A stretch of 64,000 nucleotides of DNA, taken from contig CASDSD010000020.1 of NCBI GenBank assembly GCA_949283205.1, positions 92,198 to 156,197 of the forward strand, in the 5' to 3' direction. The translations under genes were made by a program, and so were the position numbers. Origin of the DNA: an uncultured Alistipes sp. (GTDB lineage Bacteria; Bacteroidota; Bacteroidia; Bacteroidales; Rikenellaceae). This document shows, piece after piece, positions 54,030-62,871 of this stretch. Under the pieces are notes generated by a model. It saw only the letters and a list, made by a program, of their open reading frames with translations, ran no database searches and was not told where the DNA came from. Every line of letters begins with the position of its first letter. Position 1 is the first letter of the stretch.

Positions 54030-54081
54030 TGTAAAATTACCCATTCGATCAAAAGGATGCAAACTTATCGTAAATTTTACA
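54030..54081. promoter_or_regulatory. Promoter and candidate operators of the xylose operon
   Basis: On the minus strand TAAGTTTG (54060-54067) fits the -7 element. It is flanked by TGTAAAATTAC at 54030-54040 (plus strand) and GTAAATTTTACA at 54070-54081, which on the minus strand reads TGTAAAATTTAC. The two are inverted copies and each is also partly self-complementary. Confidence 0.6.
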
Positions 54082-54518
54082 CTAACACGCAGCCGTCCGA
54101 ACGACATTCCGCGGGCGGCAATCCGGAATACATGGCCGCAGCGAGATCAGCAACGCGAAGCGACCTCTCTTTCCCATCCGATCGCAAAAGACTGATTATC
54201 CATAATATACATAATCAGAAAAACTGCCGCATCGGGGACATGCCAGAGCGGTCCCGCCAACATCTCGCCGCCGCGTGCCGAGAATGCGCGAAAAGGCATC
54301 GGCACGGACGTTTTTTACCCTTAACGTCATTTTGCCTCTTTCTACCGGCTGTACGATTATCGCATCATCCGTCAAACGGATCATACTCCCCGCCGCAATT
54401 CTCCGTCGTCCCGTGAAGACGTCTGCACCCGCAGGCCGAGGCTCACGCATCACGGCAAAACCGCTGTTCGGGTAAAAACAACAGTAAATCGGATAACCCG
54501 CCATGCTGCGGAAACGTG

Positions 54519-54526
54519 TAATTTTG
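54519..54526 (+). promoter_or_regulatory. -7 promoter element of the CMD-cupin gene
   Basis: TAATTTTG matches TAnnTTTG, 24 bases before the start codon at 54550. Confidence 0.6.
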
Positions 54527-54549
54527 TCTTGCATAAAAACCCGATACGC

Positions 54550-55383
54550 ATGACCCGCATCACGAAAAGAAAAATTATCTTTGCGATAGCCGCATTGACA
54601 CTAAACATTACAGCAACCATGGCACAAGAGACAATCAAACAGACGGCAGGACGCGACCAGCTCGGGGAGTTCGCCCCGAAGTTCGCGGAATTGAACGACG
54701 ACGTACTCTTCGGCCAGGTATGGAGCCGCACCGACCGTCTCGGCCTGCGCGACCGCAGCCTGGTAACCATCACCTCCCTCATCAGCCAGGGCATCACCGA
54801 CTCGTCGCTGACCTATCATCTCCAAACGGCACGACAGAACGGCATCACACGCACCGAAATCGCCGAAATCCTCACCCACATAGGTTTCTACGCCGGATGG
54901 CCCAAGGCCTGGGCGGCATTCCGCCTGGCAAAAGAGGTATGGGCCGAAGATACGGCGGGCGACGACGCCAGGGCCGCATTCCAGCGCCAGATGATCTTCC
55001 CCGTCGGGGAGCCGAACACCGCCTATGCGCAATATTTCACCGGGCAGAGCTACCTGGCGCCCATCTCGCGCGAGCAGGTCGCCGTCTCGAACGTCACCTT
55101 CGAGCCCCGCTGCCGCAACAACTGGCACATACACCACGCCGCAAGCGGCGGCGGCCAGATGCTTGTCGGAGTGGCCGGCCGCGGGTGGTACCAGGAGGAG
55201 GGGAAACCCGCCGTGGAGATACTGCCCGGGACGGTGATACATATCCCCGCCGGAGTGAAGCACTGGCACGGCGCGGCGGCAGATTCGTGGTTCGCGCACC
55301 TGGCATTCGAAGTGGCGGGCGAAGAGACCTCGAACGAATGGCTTGAGCCCGTTACGGACGAAGAGTACGGCAAACTCGAATAA
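54550..55383 (+). CDS. Secreted carboxymuconolactone decarboxylase-cupin fusion protein
   Basis: 277 residues from ATG 54550 with a signal peptide ending near ATMAQ. The first half is an AhpD/CMD-like helical domain (DRLGLRDRSLVTITSLISQG, then HLQTARQNGITRTEIAEILTH and FYAGWPKAWAAFRLAKEV). It lacks the CxxC of AhpD, having no cysteine in the helix. The second half is a cupin: RNNWHIHHAASGGGQMLVGV supplies the first His pair and IHIPAGVKHWHGAA the second. Such fusions are usually annotated as CMD/cupin proteins of unknown substrate; the export signal is notable. Confidence 0.85.
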   Translation: MTRITKRKIIFAIAALTLNITATMAQETIKQTAGRDQLGEFAPKFAELNDDVLFGQVWSRTDRLGLRDRSLVTITSLISQGITDSSLTYHLQTARQNGITRTEIAEILTHIGFYAGWPKAWAAFRLAKEVWAEDTAGDDARAAFQRQMIFPVGEPNTAYAQYFTGQSYLAPISREQVAVSNVTFEPRCRNNWHIHHAASGGGQMLVGVAGRGWYQEEGKPAVEILPGTVIHIPAGVKHWHGAAADSWFAHLAFEVAGEETSNEWLEPVTDEEYGKLE

Positions 55384-55400
55384 CGGCGCCCGCGACAACA

Positions 55401-55440
55401 GACGACAGGCGGCGAAACCGGTGTTTCGCCGCCTGTCGTC
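55401..55440. terminator. Long bidirectional terminator between convergent genes
   Basis: GACGACAGGCGGCGAAAC pairs perfectly over 18 bases with GTTTCGCCGCCTGTCGTC around CGGT. It lies between the CMD-cupin and alanine symporter genes, which converge. Confidence 0.75.
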
Positions 55441-55465
55441 ATATCGTATTGCGAAGTGCCGCCCC

Positions 55466-56863
55466 CTACCAGCAGTCTATGCGGCCGCGCAATGCGGGCA
55501 GACGCCGCCGCTCGAAAACGGGGTTTTTGACCCCGCTGCGCTTTTGCGAGACATAATCCTTCAGCAGGAGCACGGCCTCGCGCCCCAAAAGGAATATCGC
55601 CACGAGATTGCACAGCGTCATCAGGGCCATCGTCACATCGGCCATCGACCATACCGTGTCGAGCGTGGCCAATGCCCCGAATAGTACCATGCCGCCCACA
55701 AGGAACCGGTATGCGACCAGCACGCCGCGGCGCGAGGTGATAAAGCGTATGTTCGCCTCGCCGTAATAATAGTTGCCTATGATGGACGAGAAGGCGAAGA
55801 GGAAGATCGCGACGGCGACAAAGAGGCTGCCGGCGGGCCCCACCTCCGAGACCAGCGCCGCCTGCGTCAGCTGTATGCCGTTGAGCGACTCGTCGGGCGT
55901 GCCGCCGAAGAGGATGATGAAGGCCGTGCAGGTACATATCACCAGCGTATCGGTAAAGACGCCGAGCGTCTGTATGAGCCCCTGCTTGACGGGGTGCGAC
56001 ACATGAGCCGTTGCCGCCACGTTTGGTGCCGAACCCATGCCGGCCTCGTTGCTGAAGAGGCCGCGCTTGATGCCCTGCATCATCGCGGCGCCGATGCCGC
56101 CGCCGACGGCCTGTCCCCAGCCGAAGGCCTCCGATACCACAAGTTCCAACACCTCGGGCAGGCGCGTTATGTTCCACAGCACGACACCCAGGGCCAGAAC
56201 GATATACCCCAATGCCATCACGGGAACAATCACGCTGCTCACACGCGCTATGCGGTGGATGCCGCCGAAGATGATCACCACGGTGACCGCCGTAAGTGCG
56301 ACGCCCACCCACAGGGGATCGAGACCGAAGGCCTGTTCCCATGCGGCGCATATCGTGTTGCTCTGAACCGAATTGAACGCAAAGCCGAAGGTTACGGAGA
56401 TCAGTACGGCGAAGAGGATGCCCATCCACCTTTTTCCCAGGCCGTACTGCATGTAGTATGCTGGGCCGCCCACATAGGAGTCGGTGCCGCGCCGCTTGTA
56501 GAGTTGTGCGAGGGTCGACTCGACAAAGGCGCTCGCCGCGCCGAACAGGGCTATGACCCACATCCAGAAGACGGCGCCCGGGCCGCCTATGACGATCGCC
56601 GTAGCCACACCCGCAAGGTTTCCCGTACCCACACGGCTCGCAAGCGACACGGCGAAGGCCTGGAACGACGAGACATGCCGCTCGCCGGTGGCGCCGCGCC
56701 CCGACGACTCGCCCAATACGCGGATCATCTCCCGCAGCATGCGGAACTGCACGCCGCGCGTGCGCACCGTAAACCACGCCGCACAGAAGAGCAGCGCCGC
56801 AATCAGCACATAGCTCCACAGCACGTCGTTTACGCCGGCTATAATATCGGTCAAAGTATCCAT
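55466..56863 (-). CDS. Alanine or glycine:cation symporter (AGCS family)
   Basis: 465 residues from ATG 56863 (MDTLTDIIAGVNDVLWSYV), preferred over ATG 56869. About 11 membrane segments. Family motifs are FQAFAVSLASRVGTGNLAGVA near the start, GGPAYYMQYGLGKR, GGGIGAAMMQGIKRGLFSNE with the following AGMGSAPNVAATA, and YYYGEANIRFI late in the protein. It would import alanine or glycine with sodium across the inner membrane. Nothing nearby narrows the substrate. Confidence 0.93.
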   Translation of the reverse strand: MDTLTDIIAGVNDVLWSYVLIAALLFCAAWFTVRTRGVQFRMLREMIRVLGESSGRGATGERHVSSFQAFAVSLASRVGTGNLAGVATAIVIGGPGAVFWMWVIALFGAASAFVESTLAQLYKRRGTDSYVGGPAYYMQYGLGKRWMGILFAVLISVTFGFAFNSVQSNTICAAWEQAFGLDPLWVGVALTAVTVVIIFGGIHRIARVSSVIVPVMALGYIVLALGVVLWNITRLPEVLELVVSEAFGWGQAVGGGIGAAMMQGIKRGLFSNEAGMGSAPNVAATAHVSHPVKQGLIQTLGVFTDTLVICTCTAFIILFGGTPDESLNGIQLTQAALVSEVGPAGSLFVAVAIFLFAFSSIIGNYYYGEANIRFITSRRGVLVAYRFLVGGMVLFGALATLDTVWSMADVTMALMTLCNLVAIFLLGREAVLLLKDYVSQKRSGVKNPVFERRRLPALRGRIDCW

Positions 56864-56927
56864 ACGCATATATTTACATGTTACGACATACGGCATGCCA
56901 TATCCTGTCGGCAGCCCCTTCGGCCGC

Positions 56928-57569
56928 TCACCCGCCGATGATCAGATCCTCGAGGCGAATCTTGGGGACGTAGTGTACGCCGTCACGCCGATAATACGCA
57001 AGCGCATCGCCCGCCCCGACCTCAACCGTCTCGGCATGTTCGGCGCTGCGCCCGAAGGCCATGACAAGCACCGGCGGCAGAGGCAGCCCGAACGCCTCAC
57101 GGATGGCCTTACGGTCGAACGAGCCTATGCAGAGACCGTTGAGCCCCATCTCCACGGCCCGCAGCAACATGCTCTGCGCCGCGATGCCGAGGTCAATGCC
57201 CAGGTTGAAATCCTCGGCCACGGTCGAGCATACGATGATGTAGGCATTGGGCTCCTGCCCCGCCAGGGGAAGGTGCAGCTCGGGCAGCGCGTCTCCCATA
57301 TGTATGTGCGGGAGGACCTTTGCGGCCTCGTCCGACAGCACGGGACGGAAACGCAGCGGCTGCCGGTTGCGGGTCGAGGCAACCAGCGTATTGACTCCTA
57401 TAATGCTCCGCAACTGATCCTCGCGCACCGTAAAAGCGGCGTCATAGCCGCGGCAGCTGCGGTTCTTCGCCAACAGCTTGCCGAGCGTCACATGGGGGCG
57501 CCGCACGGCGGGCGCCGCCGCGCGCGCACGGTAATCCTCCATCTTGCGTCCCAGATAATCGTCTGCCAT
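56928..57569 (-). CDS. Nitroreductase family flavoprotein
   Basis: 213 residues. FMN-binding signature RSCRGYDAAFTVREDQLRSI at the N-terminal third replaces the usual RRSxRxF. DFNLGIDLGIAAQSMLLRAVEMGLNGLCIG is the conserved helix and glycine turn, and PLPPVLVMAFGRSAE is the C-terminal motif before the last strand. It would reduce quinones or nitro compounds with NAD(P)H. It has its own strong promoter. Confidence 0.88.
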   Translation of the reverse strand: MADDYLGRKMEDYRARAAAPAVRRPHVTLGKLLAKNRSCRGYDAAFTVREDQLRSIIGVNTLVASTRNRQPLRFRPVLSDEAAKVLPHIHMGDALPELHLPLAGQEPNAYIIVCSTVAEDFNLGIDLGIAAQSMLLRAVEMGLNGLCIGSFDRKAIREAFGLPLPPVLVMAFGRSAEHAETVEVGAGDALAYYRRDGVHYVPKIRLEDLIIGG

Positions 57570-57893
57570 ATTTGCAACAGTTTGTCTTCGGCAAAGATAC
57601 TACATGTCGGGCGGAATGCCAAACGGCCGGCACGGCCATCGCCCCGCCGCCGGCAGCGACAACATTTGCAAAAACTAGCTGCGGCAAATTTTTTTTCGAC
57701 TACGGACTTGCATTTTTCATCCATATATCGTAACTTTAACCCAAACAACCATAAAAGCCATCCGCGACATGCCTGTCACCGGGGACAGCGGAAGATTCAC
57801 ATGAGCTGCTCCGTCCGGACCTAACAATGCCGCAGGAGAGCCTGACGCATCCCTGTCAAAGCAAATACTGCAACAACCTAAATACATTTCGCC
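57570..57893. other. 324-base divergent gap (nitroreductase / DUF3857)
   Basis: The nitroreductase promoter is at its left end. A TAACTTTA at 57731, one mismatch from TAnnTTTG, may serve the DUF3857 gene. No gene or repeat is seen. Confidence 0.55.
57592..57623 (-). promoter_or_regulatory. Promoter of the nitroreductase gene
   Basis: On the minus strand TTTG (57620-57623), 20 bases, then TATCTTTG (57592-57599), 23 bases before the start codon. Confidence 0.8.
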
Positions 57894-58820
57894 ATGAAAC
57901 GTCTTATCCTCATCACCCTGGCGGCACTGTTGTCGGTTACGCCGCTGTTTGCCAAGAAGAGCTACAAAATGCACAAAATCACAAAGGCCGACCTCGAACG
58001 CACGGAATATCCCATGCCCGTCGATGGCGCCGACGCGCTCATCCTCGACCAAAAGATCGATGTGGCGGTATATGCCACACGTTCCTATAATTTCGACAGA
58101 TCTCTCACCCGAGAGCCCTATTTATACATATTAGAGACGACAACCCGCCAGATAAAAATACTGACATCCAAAGGCACGGAGTATGCCGGCATCTCATTCG
58201 AGATACCCAATACGGCCACAGACATAAAATTCTATATGCCCATCAACCAGACATTACCCCAAACGCCGCAATGGGAAATAAGCGCCACGCGACACACTCT
58301 GGAAAACGGGAAGCATGTAAAATACAAGATTTCCGATAATGATATCCGGCAGACCGCAGACGGAGACATCACCACGGTCAGCCTGCAGATCGAAGATGCC
58401 GATTGCGGCGACATCATCGAGTACACATATTCGAGAATCATCATGATGGACGTGGACAGCTACAGGATGTTGTACGACATGAAATACAATATTCCGTCAC
58501 TGCACACACGATACGACATTGCCATACCGGTCGATTATGATAACATATATACAGACAATCCGATTTCGATTGTGAAATGCGATGCCGGACCGTATATGAC
58601 AAAACAGTTCAAGGCCGACAAACTACTCGAGGTATTCCCCGTGTCGAACATACAGACAGACTGGAACTACCCGGGCCAATACAAATTGTGGGTGGGCACA
58701 CTATCCGGCGAATTCAATGTACTTTCGCTCGAAGCGGACAATATACAGGCAATGGATCCCGCCTCCGACCAAGCCGCAGTAGATATCCGGTACACGACCC
58801 CGAAACAAAAAAACAAATAA
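57894..58820 (+). CDS. DUF3857-like secreted protein lacking the transglutaminase half
   Basis: 308 residues with a signal peptide (MKRLILITLAALLSVTPLFA). The rest follows the DUF3857 pattern: PVDGADALILDQKIDVAVYA, repeated beta strands, ATRHTLENGKHVKYKIS, LQIEDADCGDIIEYTYSRII and MKYNIPSLHTRYDIAIP. DUF3857 proteins usually continue into a transglutaminase-like domain, but here the frame stops soon after the EADNIQAMDP segment. The coding sequence is visibly richer in A and T than its neighbours, which hints at acquisition or relaxed selection. Function unknown; periplasmic location likely. Confidence 0.7.
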   Translation: MKRLILITLAALLSVTPLFAKKSYKMHKITKADLERTEYPMPVDGADALILDQKIDVAVYATRSYNFDRSLTREPYLYILETTTRQIKILTSKGTEYAGISFEIPNTATDIKFYMPINQTLPQTPQWEISATRHTLENGKHVKYKISDNDIRQTADGDITTVSLQIEDADCGDIIEYTYSRIIMMDVDSYRMLYDMKYNIPSLHTRYDIAIPVDYDNIYTDNPISIVKCDAGPYMTKQFKADKLLEVFPVSNIQTDWNYPGQYKLWVGTLSGEFNVLSLEADNIQAMDPASDQAAVDIRYTTPKQKNK

Positions 58821-58856
58821 CAAAAATAAGAGAATCACCATCCGGGAACAATGCAC

Positions 58857-58899
58857 GACTCCGCCGCACAGCCATACCGGCTGTTGCGGCGGAGTCCTT
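58857..58899 (+). terminator. Terminator after the DUF3857 gene
   Basis: GACTCCGCCGCACAGCC pairs with GGCTGTTGCGGCGGAGTC (one bulged T) around a short loop, then CCTTT. It also faces the end of the convergent DeoR gene. Confidence 0.75.
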
Positions 58900-58930
58900 T
58901 CAGGAGCGAATCTTCAAAGAGACATCGCAC

Positions 58931-59701
58931 TCACTCGCCCAGCTCCACAACCGTCACCTTGACGCCCTGCTCCTGCATCGCCTCGATCATCTTGCGCGGC
59001 GTGCCCGAGTCGGTTATAACCTGGTCGATATCGCTCATGTCGCATATCTTGCTGAAGCCGCGCCGCCCGAATTTCGACGAGTCGGCCAGCACGATGGTCT
59101 TCGTCGCCGCGGCGATCATGGCGCGGTTGAGTATCGCCTCCTGGAGGTGCGTCGTCGAGAGCCCGTACTCGGGATCTATCCCGTCCACACCCAGGAAGAG
59201 TTTGCTGCAGGCGAAGTTGTCGAGCATGCGCACCGCATACTCGCTCACCACCGACGCCGACGAGTGGCGTATGATGCCGCCCAGCTGTATGATCTCGATA
59301 TCGGGCTTGTCGAGCAGTTCCATCGCCACGTTCATCGCCGACGTAATCACCGTCATGCGCATGTTGGCGATACAGCGGGCAAAGGCCTGTACCGTCGTCC
59401 CCGACGCTATCATCAGCGCGTCCTGCGGCGACAGCAGCTCCACGGCCTTCAGCCCTATGCGGTGTTTGGCCTCGGGGTGGAGCTTCTCCTTCTCCGACAC
59501 CTTGCGCGTGGCGATATAGGGGTCGGCCAGAATCGCGCCGCCATGCGTACGGTAGAGTAGGTTCTTCTCCTCCATAAGGTCGAGATCCTTGCGTATGGTC
59601 ACGGCCGACACCTTCAGCCGCGCGCTCAAATCCGCCACATCCACACGCCCCGACTCGCGGAGCATCTCCAGTATGGACTTGTGTCTTTCGGACAATGTCA
59701 T
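58931..59701 (-). CDS. glpR: DeoR family regulator, GlpR-like
   Basis: 256 residues. The N-terminal helix-turn-helix is typical: RHKSILEMLRESGRVDVADL followed by SARLKVSAVTIRKDLDLMEEKNLLYRTHGGA. The sugar-phosphate-binding domain has LIASGTTVQAFARC, VITSAMNVAMELL, LGGIIRHSSASVVSEYAV, LFLGVDGIDPEYGLSTT and VLADSSKFGRRGF. Being last in the same-strand run glpC-glpK-glpF-outer-membrane protein, it probably responds to glycerol 3-phosphate and represses that locus. The gene symbol is inferred from this context. Confidence 0.8.
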   Translation of the reverse strand: MTLSERHKSILEMLRESGRVDVADLSARLKVSAVTIRKDLDLMEEKNLLYRTHGGAILADPYIATRKVSEKEKLHPEAKHRIGLKAVELLSPQDALMIASGTTVQAFARCIANMRMTVITSAMNVAMELLDKPDIEIIQLGGIIRHSSASVVSEYAVRMLDNFACSKLFLGVDGIDPEYGLSTTHLQEAILNRAMIAAATKTIVLADSSKFGRRGFSKICDMSDIDQVITDSGTPRKMIEAMQEQGVKVTVVELGE

Positions 59702-59760
59702 AGCACCAACTTGACTTACAAAAGAATTACATCACAAACGGCTGCGTCGCATGCCTGCCG

Positions 59761-60510
59761 TCAAAAGGCGAACAGGTCGACCCCGACCTGCAGGTAGCCG
59801 CGACCCGCATCGGGATTCCACATGGCATGTGCGAAGATGGGCATCGCGTAACGGCCCAGCATCAACCGGTAGGTTGTCTTGAACGACAGCTGGTTGATGC
59901 CGTCGTGCCCGTAGAAGTTGGCCTTGCCGTCACCCGCCGCGCGGTTCAGGGCGAAGATACCGCCCACGCCGGCATCCACCTGCCAGTGACCGTTGCGGAA
60001 AAGACTGTACTCGGCATACACGAACGTCGAATACATGTTGTATCCCCTGGCGTTCAGATCGCGCCCGGCAAATATCGTCGACCAGCTCAGACGCAACGGC
60101 ACGTCGAGCCGCGCACCGAAGTCGTACCCCAGCGTCAGGTCGACGAAATGCCCCGTCGTAAAGCGGTCGTAGTTGAAGATATCCTTGCTGAAGGTCAGCT
60201 CGGGCGAGTAGTTGAATATGTCCCACACGGCCACCGAGAATCCCGCCGCCGTGTACGACACGTAGTAGTCGAACTCCTTGTAGTCGCCCGTGAAATCGGT
60301 GCCGCCCCACAGCCCTACCTTCAGCCTGTCGCCTGCGAATCCGCCGTTGACGTCGGCCGCGAGGACAAAGCCGTCGGCCACCTGCAGGCCGCGCCACAGA
60401 TGCATGTTGCGCAGGCCGCCGCTGAAGTGCATGCTCTGCGCACACGCCGCGGCAGGCAGCAGGACCGCAAGGGCCGACAACAGGCTTGCCAAGCGTTTCA
60501 TATTCACCAT
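59761..60510 (-). CDS. Outer-membrane beta-barrel protein coupled to glpF
   Basis: 249 residues. The start ATG at 60510 overlaps the glpF stop (TGATG), so translational coupling favours it; ATG 60501 (MKRLASLLSALAVLLPAAACAQ) is the alternative. After the signal peptide the protein consists of alternating amphipathic strands with many aromatic residues (FSGGLRNMHLWRGLQVADGF, FDYYVSYTAAGFSVAVWDIF, GYNMYSTFVYAEYSLF) and ends in VDLFAF with terminal Phe, as outer-membrane barrels do. I do not recognise a named family. Coupling to a glycerol channel gene suggests a role in glycerol passage across the outer membrane. Confidence 0.75.
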   Translation of the reverse strand: MVNMKRLASLLSALAVLLPAAACAQSMHFSGGLRNMHLWRGLQVADGFVLAADVNGGFAGDRLKVGLWGGTDFTGDYKEFDYYVSYTAAGFSVAVWDIFNYSPELTFSKDIFNYDRFTTGHFVDLTLGYDFGARLDVPLRLSWSTIFAGRDLNARGYNMYSTFVYAEYSLFRNGHWQVDAGVGGIFALNRAAGDGKANFYGHDGINQLSFKTTYRLMLGRYAMPIFAHAMWNPDAGRGYLQVGVDLFAF

Positions 60511-61244
60511 CAGCACATTATAAGACAATAGAGGGCTGCGGCCAGCAATCCGCCCGCAAGGGGTCCCGCCACGGGCACCCACGAATAGGCCCAGTCGCTC
60601 GGGCCCTTGCCCTTTATCGGCAGCAGGGCGTGCGCCAGACGTGGCGAGAGGTCACGCGCAGGATTGATCGCATATCCCGTCGTGCCGCCCAGCGACATGC
60701 CCAATGCCACGATGAGCATCGACACGGGGAATGCCCCGAGCGAACCCATACCCGTCTCGGGCGTATTGCCGTCGGTGGCCAGCGCGAGGATCACGAAGAC
60801 GAGGACGAAGGTGCCCAGCACCTCGCAGAAAAAGTTGCGTCCGTAGTTGCGGATGGCCGGAGCGGTACAGAACGTCGCCAGCTTCAGCGACGCATCGTCC
60901 GTAGCGTCGTAGTGGTCCTTATAGAAGGCATACACGAGCGCCGCGCCGACAAAACCGCCCAGCATCTGCGCCACCACATAAGGTATCACGAGGCTCCAGC
61001 TGAAGGTACCCGCTGCGGCGAGTCCCAGCGTCACGGCAGGGTTGAGATGCGCCCCGGAATAGGGTCCGGCGATGAATACGCCCAGCATGACGGCCAAGCC
61101 CCAGGCTATGGTCACGACAACCCAGCCGCCGTTTTCGCCCTTCGATTTCTTCAATACGTTCGAGGCGACCACTCCGTCTCCGAACAACACCAGCACGGCC
61201 GTGCCGATGAATTCGAACAGGCACTTTACAAACACTTCATTCAT
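60510..61244 (-). CDS. glpF: Glycerol uptake facilitator (aquaglyceroporin)
   Basis: 244 residues, six membrane segments and two half-helix signatures: AHLNPAVTLG in the first half and AINPARDLSPR in the second. The Asp after the second NPAR is typical of glycerol-conducting GlpF rather than water-only aquaporins. FEFIGTAVLVLFGDG opens the protein. It lets glycerol enter by diffusion, and the adjacent GlpK traps it. glpK ends 35 bases upstream. Confidence 0.95.
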   Translation of the reverse strand: MNEVFVKCLFEFIGTAVLVLFGDGVVASNVLKKSKGENGGWVVVTIAWGLAVMLGVFIAGPYSGAHLNPAVTLGLAAAGTFSWSLVIPYVVAQMLGGFVGAALVYAFYKDHYDATDDASLKLATFCTAPAIRNYGRNFFCEVLGTFVLVFVILALATDGNTPETGMGSLGAFPVSMLIVALGMSLGGTTGYAINPARDLSPRLAHALLPIKGKGPSDWAYSWVPVAGPLAGGLLAAALYCLIMC

Positions 61245-61279
61245 AACGGTTCAGTTTTAGGTTCGAGTTCAAGGTTATT

Positions 61280-62776
61280 CTAATGTTTGGTATATTCGCT
61301 CAACGTGCGTTTTACGGCATCCTCCCATCCGGCCTTGGCATTGTTCATGGCCGTTTCGTCCCACGTGGGTTCGAACACGCGGTCTATCTGCCACTGCTTG
61401 CGGATCTCGTCGATGCTCGACCAGTACCCCACGGCAAGGCCCGCCAGATAGGCCGCGCCCATGGCCGTCGTCTCCACGACCTGCGGGCGGATGACGCGCG
61501 TGCCGAGGATATCGGCCTGGAACTGCATCAGGAGATTGTTGCGCGAGGCGCCGCCGTCGACCTTCAGCTCACGCAGCGGTATGCCCGCATCGCGCGACAT
61601 GGCGGCCGTGATGTCCATCGTCTGGAAGGCGATGCCCTCGAGTGCGGCGCGAGCGATATGTGCCGTCGTCGTGCCGCGGCTTATGCCCACGATCGTGCCG
61701 CGGGCATACTGGTCCCACCACGGGGCGCCGAGGCCCGTCAGCGCCGGCACAAAATAGACGCCGTTGGTATCGGGCACGCGCGAAGCCAGCTCCTCGACCT
61801 CCGACGACGAGTTGATCACACCCAGACCGTCGCGCAGCCACTGTACCACAGAACCGCCGACAAAGATGCTTCCCTCGAGCGCATAATTCACCTTGTCGCC
61901 GATCTTCCATGCAACGGTGGTGATGAGGTTGTTCTGCGAGAGAATGGGCTTCTCGCCGCTGTTCATCAGCAGGAAGCAGCCCGTGCCGTAAGTATTCTTC
62001 ACCATGCCCGGCTCGGTGCACATCTGGCCGAAGAGCGCCGCCTGCTGGTCGCCCGCGATGCCCGCGATGGGAACCTTGTGGGCGAAGATCGTCGTCTTCG
62101 TATGGCCGTACACCTCGCTCGACGACCGCACCTCGGGCATCATCGAACGCGGTATGCCGAACATCTTGAGCAGCTCGTCATCCCACTCCAGCGTGTTGAT
62201 GTTGAAGAGCATCGTACGCGAGGCGTTGCTGACGTCCGTAACGTGCACCTCGCCGCGCGTAAGGCGCCATATGAGCCACGTGTCGACCGTACCGAACAGC
62301 AGCTTGCCCTTCTCGGCGCGCTCGCGCGCCCCGGGGACGTTGTCCAGAATCCACTTGATCTTCGTGGCGCTGAAATAGGCGTCGATGATAAGGCCCGTCT
62401 TGCGGCGGATCATATCCGTCACGCCTTCGTTCTTGAGCTGGTCGCAGTAGTCCGACGTACGGCGGTCCTGCCATACGATGGCATTGTATATGGGCTCCTC
62501 CGTCTCCGCATCCCACACGATGGTGGTCTCACGCTGGTTGGTAATGCCGATACCGGCTATGTTGAGTCCGTTTATGTCGAGCGTGGCGATAGCCTCCGCT
62601 ATGACCGACGCCTGCGACGCCCATATCTCGTGGGGGTCGTGCTCCACCCACCCCGAACGGGGAAATATCTGGCGGAACTCCTTCTGTGCAACGGCGCACG
62701 TGGCGCCCGTCTCATCGAAAACGATGGCCCGAGAACTGCTCGTACCCTGATCGAGAGCAAGAATATACTGTTTCAT
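61280..62776 (-). CDS. glpK: Glycerol kinase
   Basis: 498-residue FGGY kinase making sn-glycerol 3-phosphate. [20 protein letters not shown] is the start motif, followed by [13 protein letters not shown], the catalytic-region [43 protein letters not shown] and [20 protein letters not shown]. The glpC-like gene lies upstream and glpF downstream, so uptake and both oxidation steps are together. Confidence 0.97.
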   Translation of the reverse strand: MKQYILALDQGTSSSRAIVFDETGATCAVAQKEFRQIFPRSGWVEHDPHEIWASQASVIAEAIATLDINGLNIAGIGITNQRETTIVWDAETEEPIYNAIVWQDRRTSDYCDQLKNEGVTDMIRRKTGLIIDAYFSATKIKWILDNVPGARERAEKGKLLFGTVDTWLIWRLTRGEVHVTDVSNASRTMLFNINTLEWDDELLKMFGIPRSMMPEVRSSSEVYGHTKTTIFAHKVPIAGIAGDQQAALFGQMCTEPGMVKNTYGTGCFLLMNSGEKPILSQNNLITTVAWKIGDKVNYALEGSIFVGGSVVQWLRDGLGVINSSSEVEELASRVPDTNGVYFVPALTGLGAPWWDQYARGTIVGISRGTTTAHIARAALEGIAFQTMDITAAMSRDAGIPLRELKVDGGASRNNLLMQFQADILGTRVIRPQVVETTAMGAAYLAGLAVGYWSSIDEIRKQWQIDRVFEPTWDETAMNNAKAGWEDAVKRTLSEYTKH

Positions 62777-62871
62777 TGGGAATTGGTAGTTTTATTGGTT
62801 TATTTTGGTTTGTTATGTTAATGTTTTCCATGCCCCGGCGCATCACGCGCCCCCTGATGCCCGACCTTCCG

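Larger units (their letters stand above)
54003..54549. other. 547-base divergent region (xylR / CMD-cupin)
   Basis: It holds the two inverted operator-like sequences and the promoter of xylR at 54030-54081, then about 430 bases without a recognised gene, and the CMD-cupin promoter at its far end. A minus-strand frame at 54196-54534 (112 codons) has no recognisable features and covers that promoter. Confidence 0.6.

Noticed and set aside
54196-54534. 112-codon minus-strand gene between xylR and the CMD-cupin gene
   Set aside because: No recognisable domain; it covers the CMD-cupin promoter. A CPRCG near its end could be a metal knuckle but there is only one.
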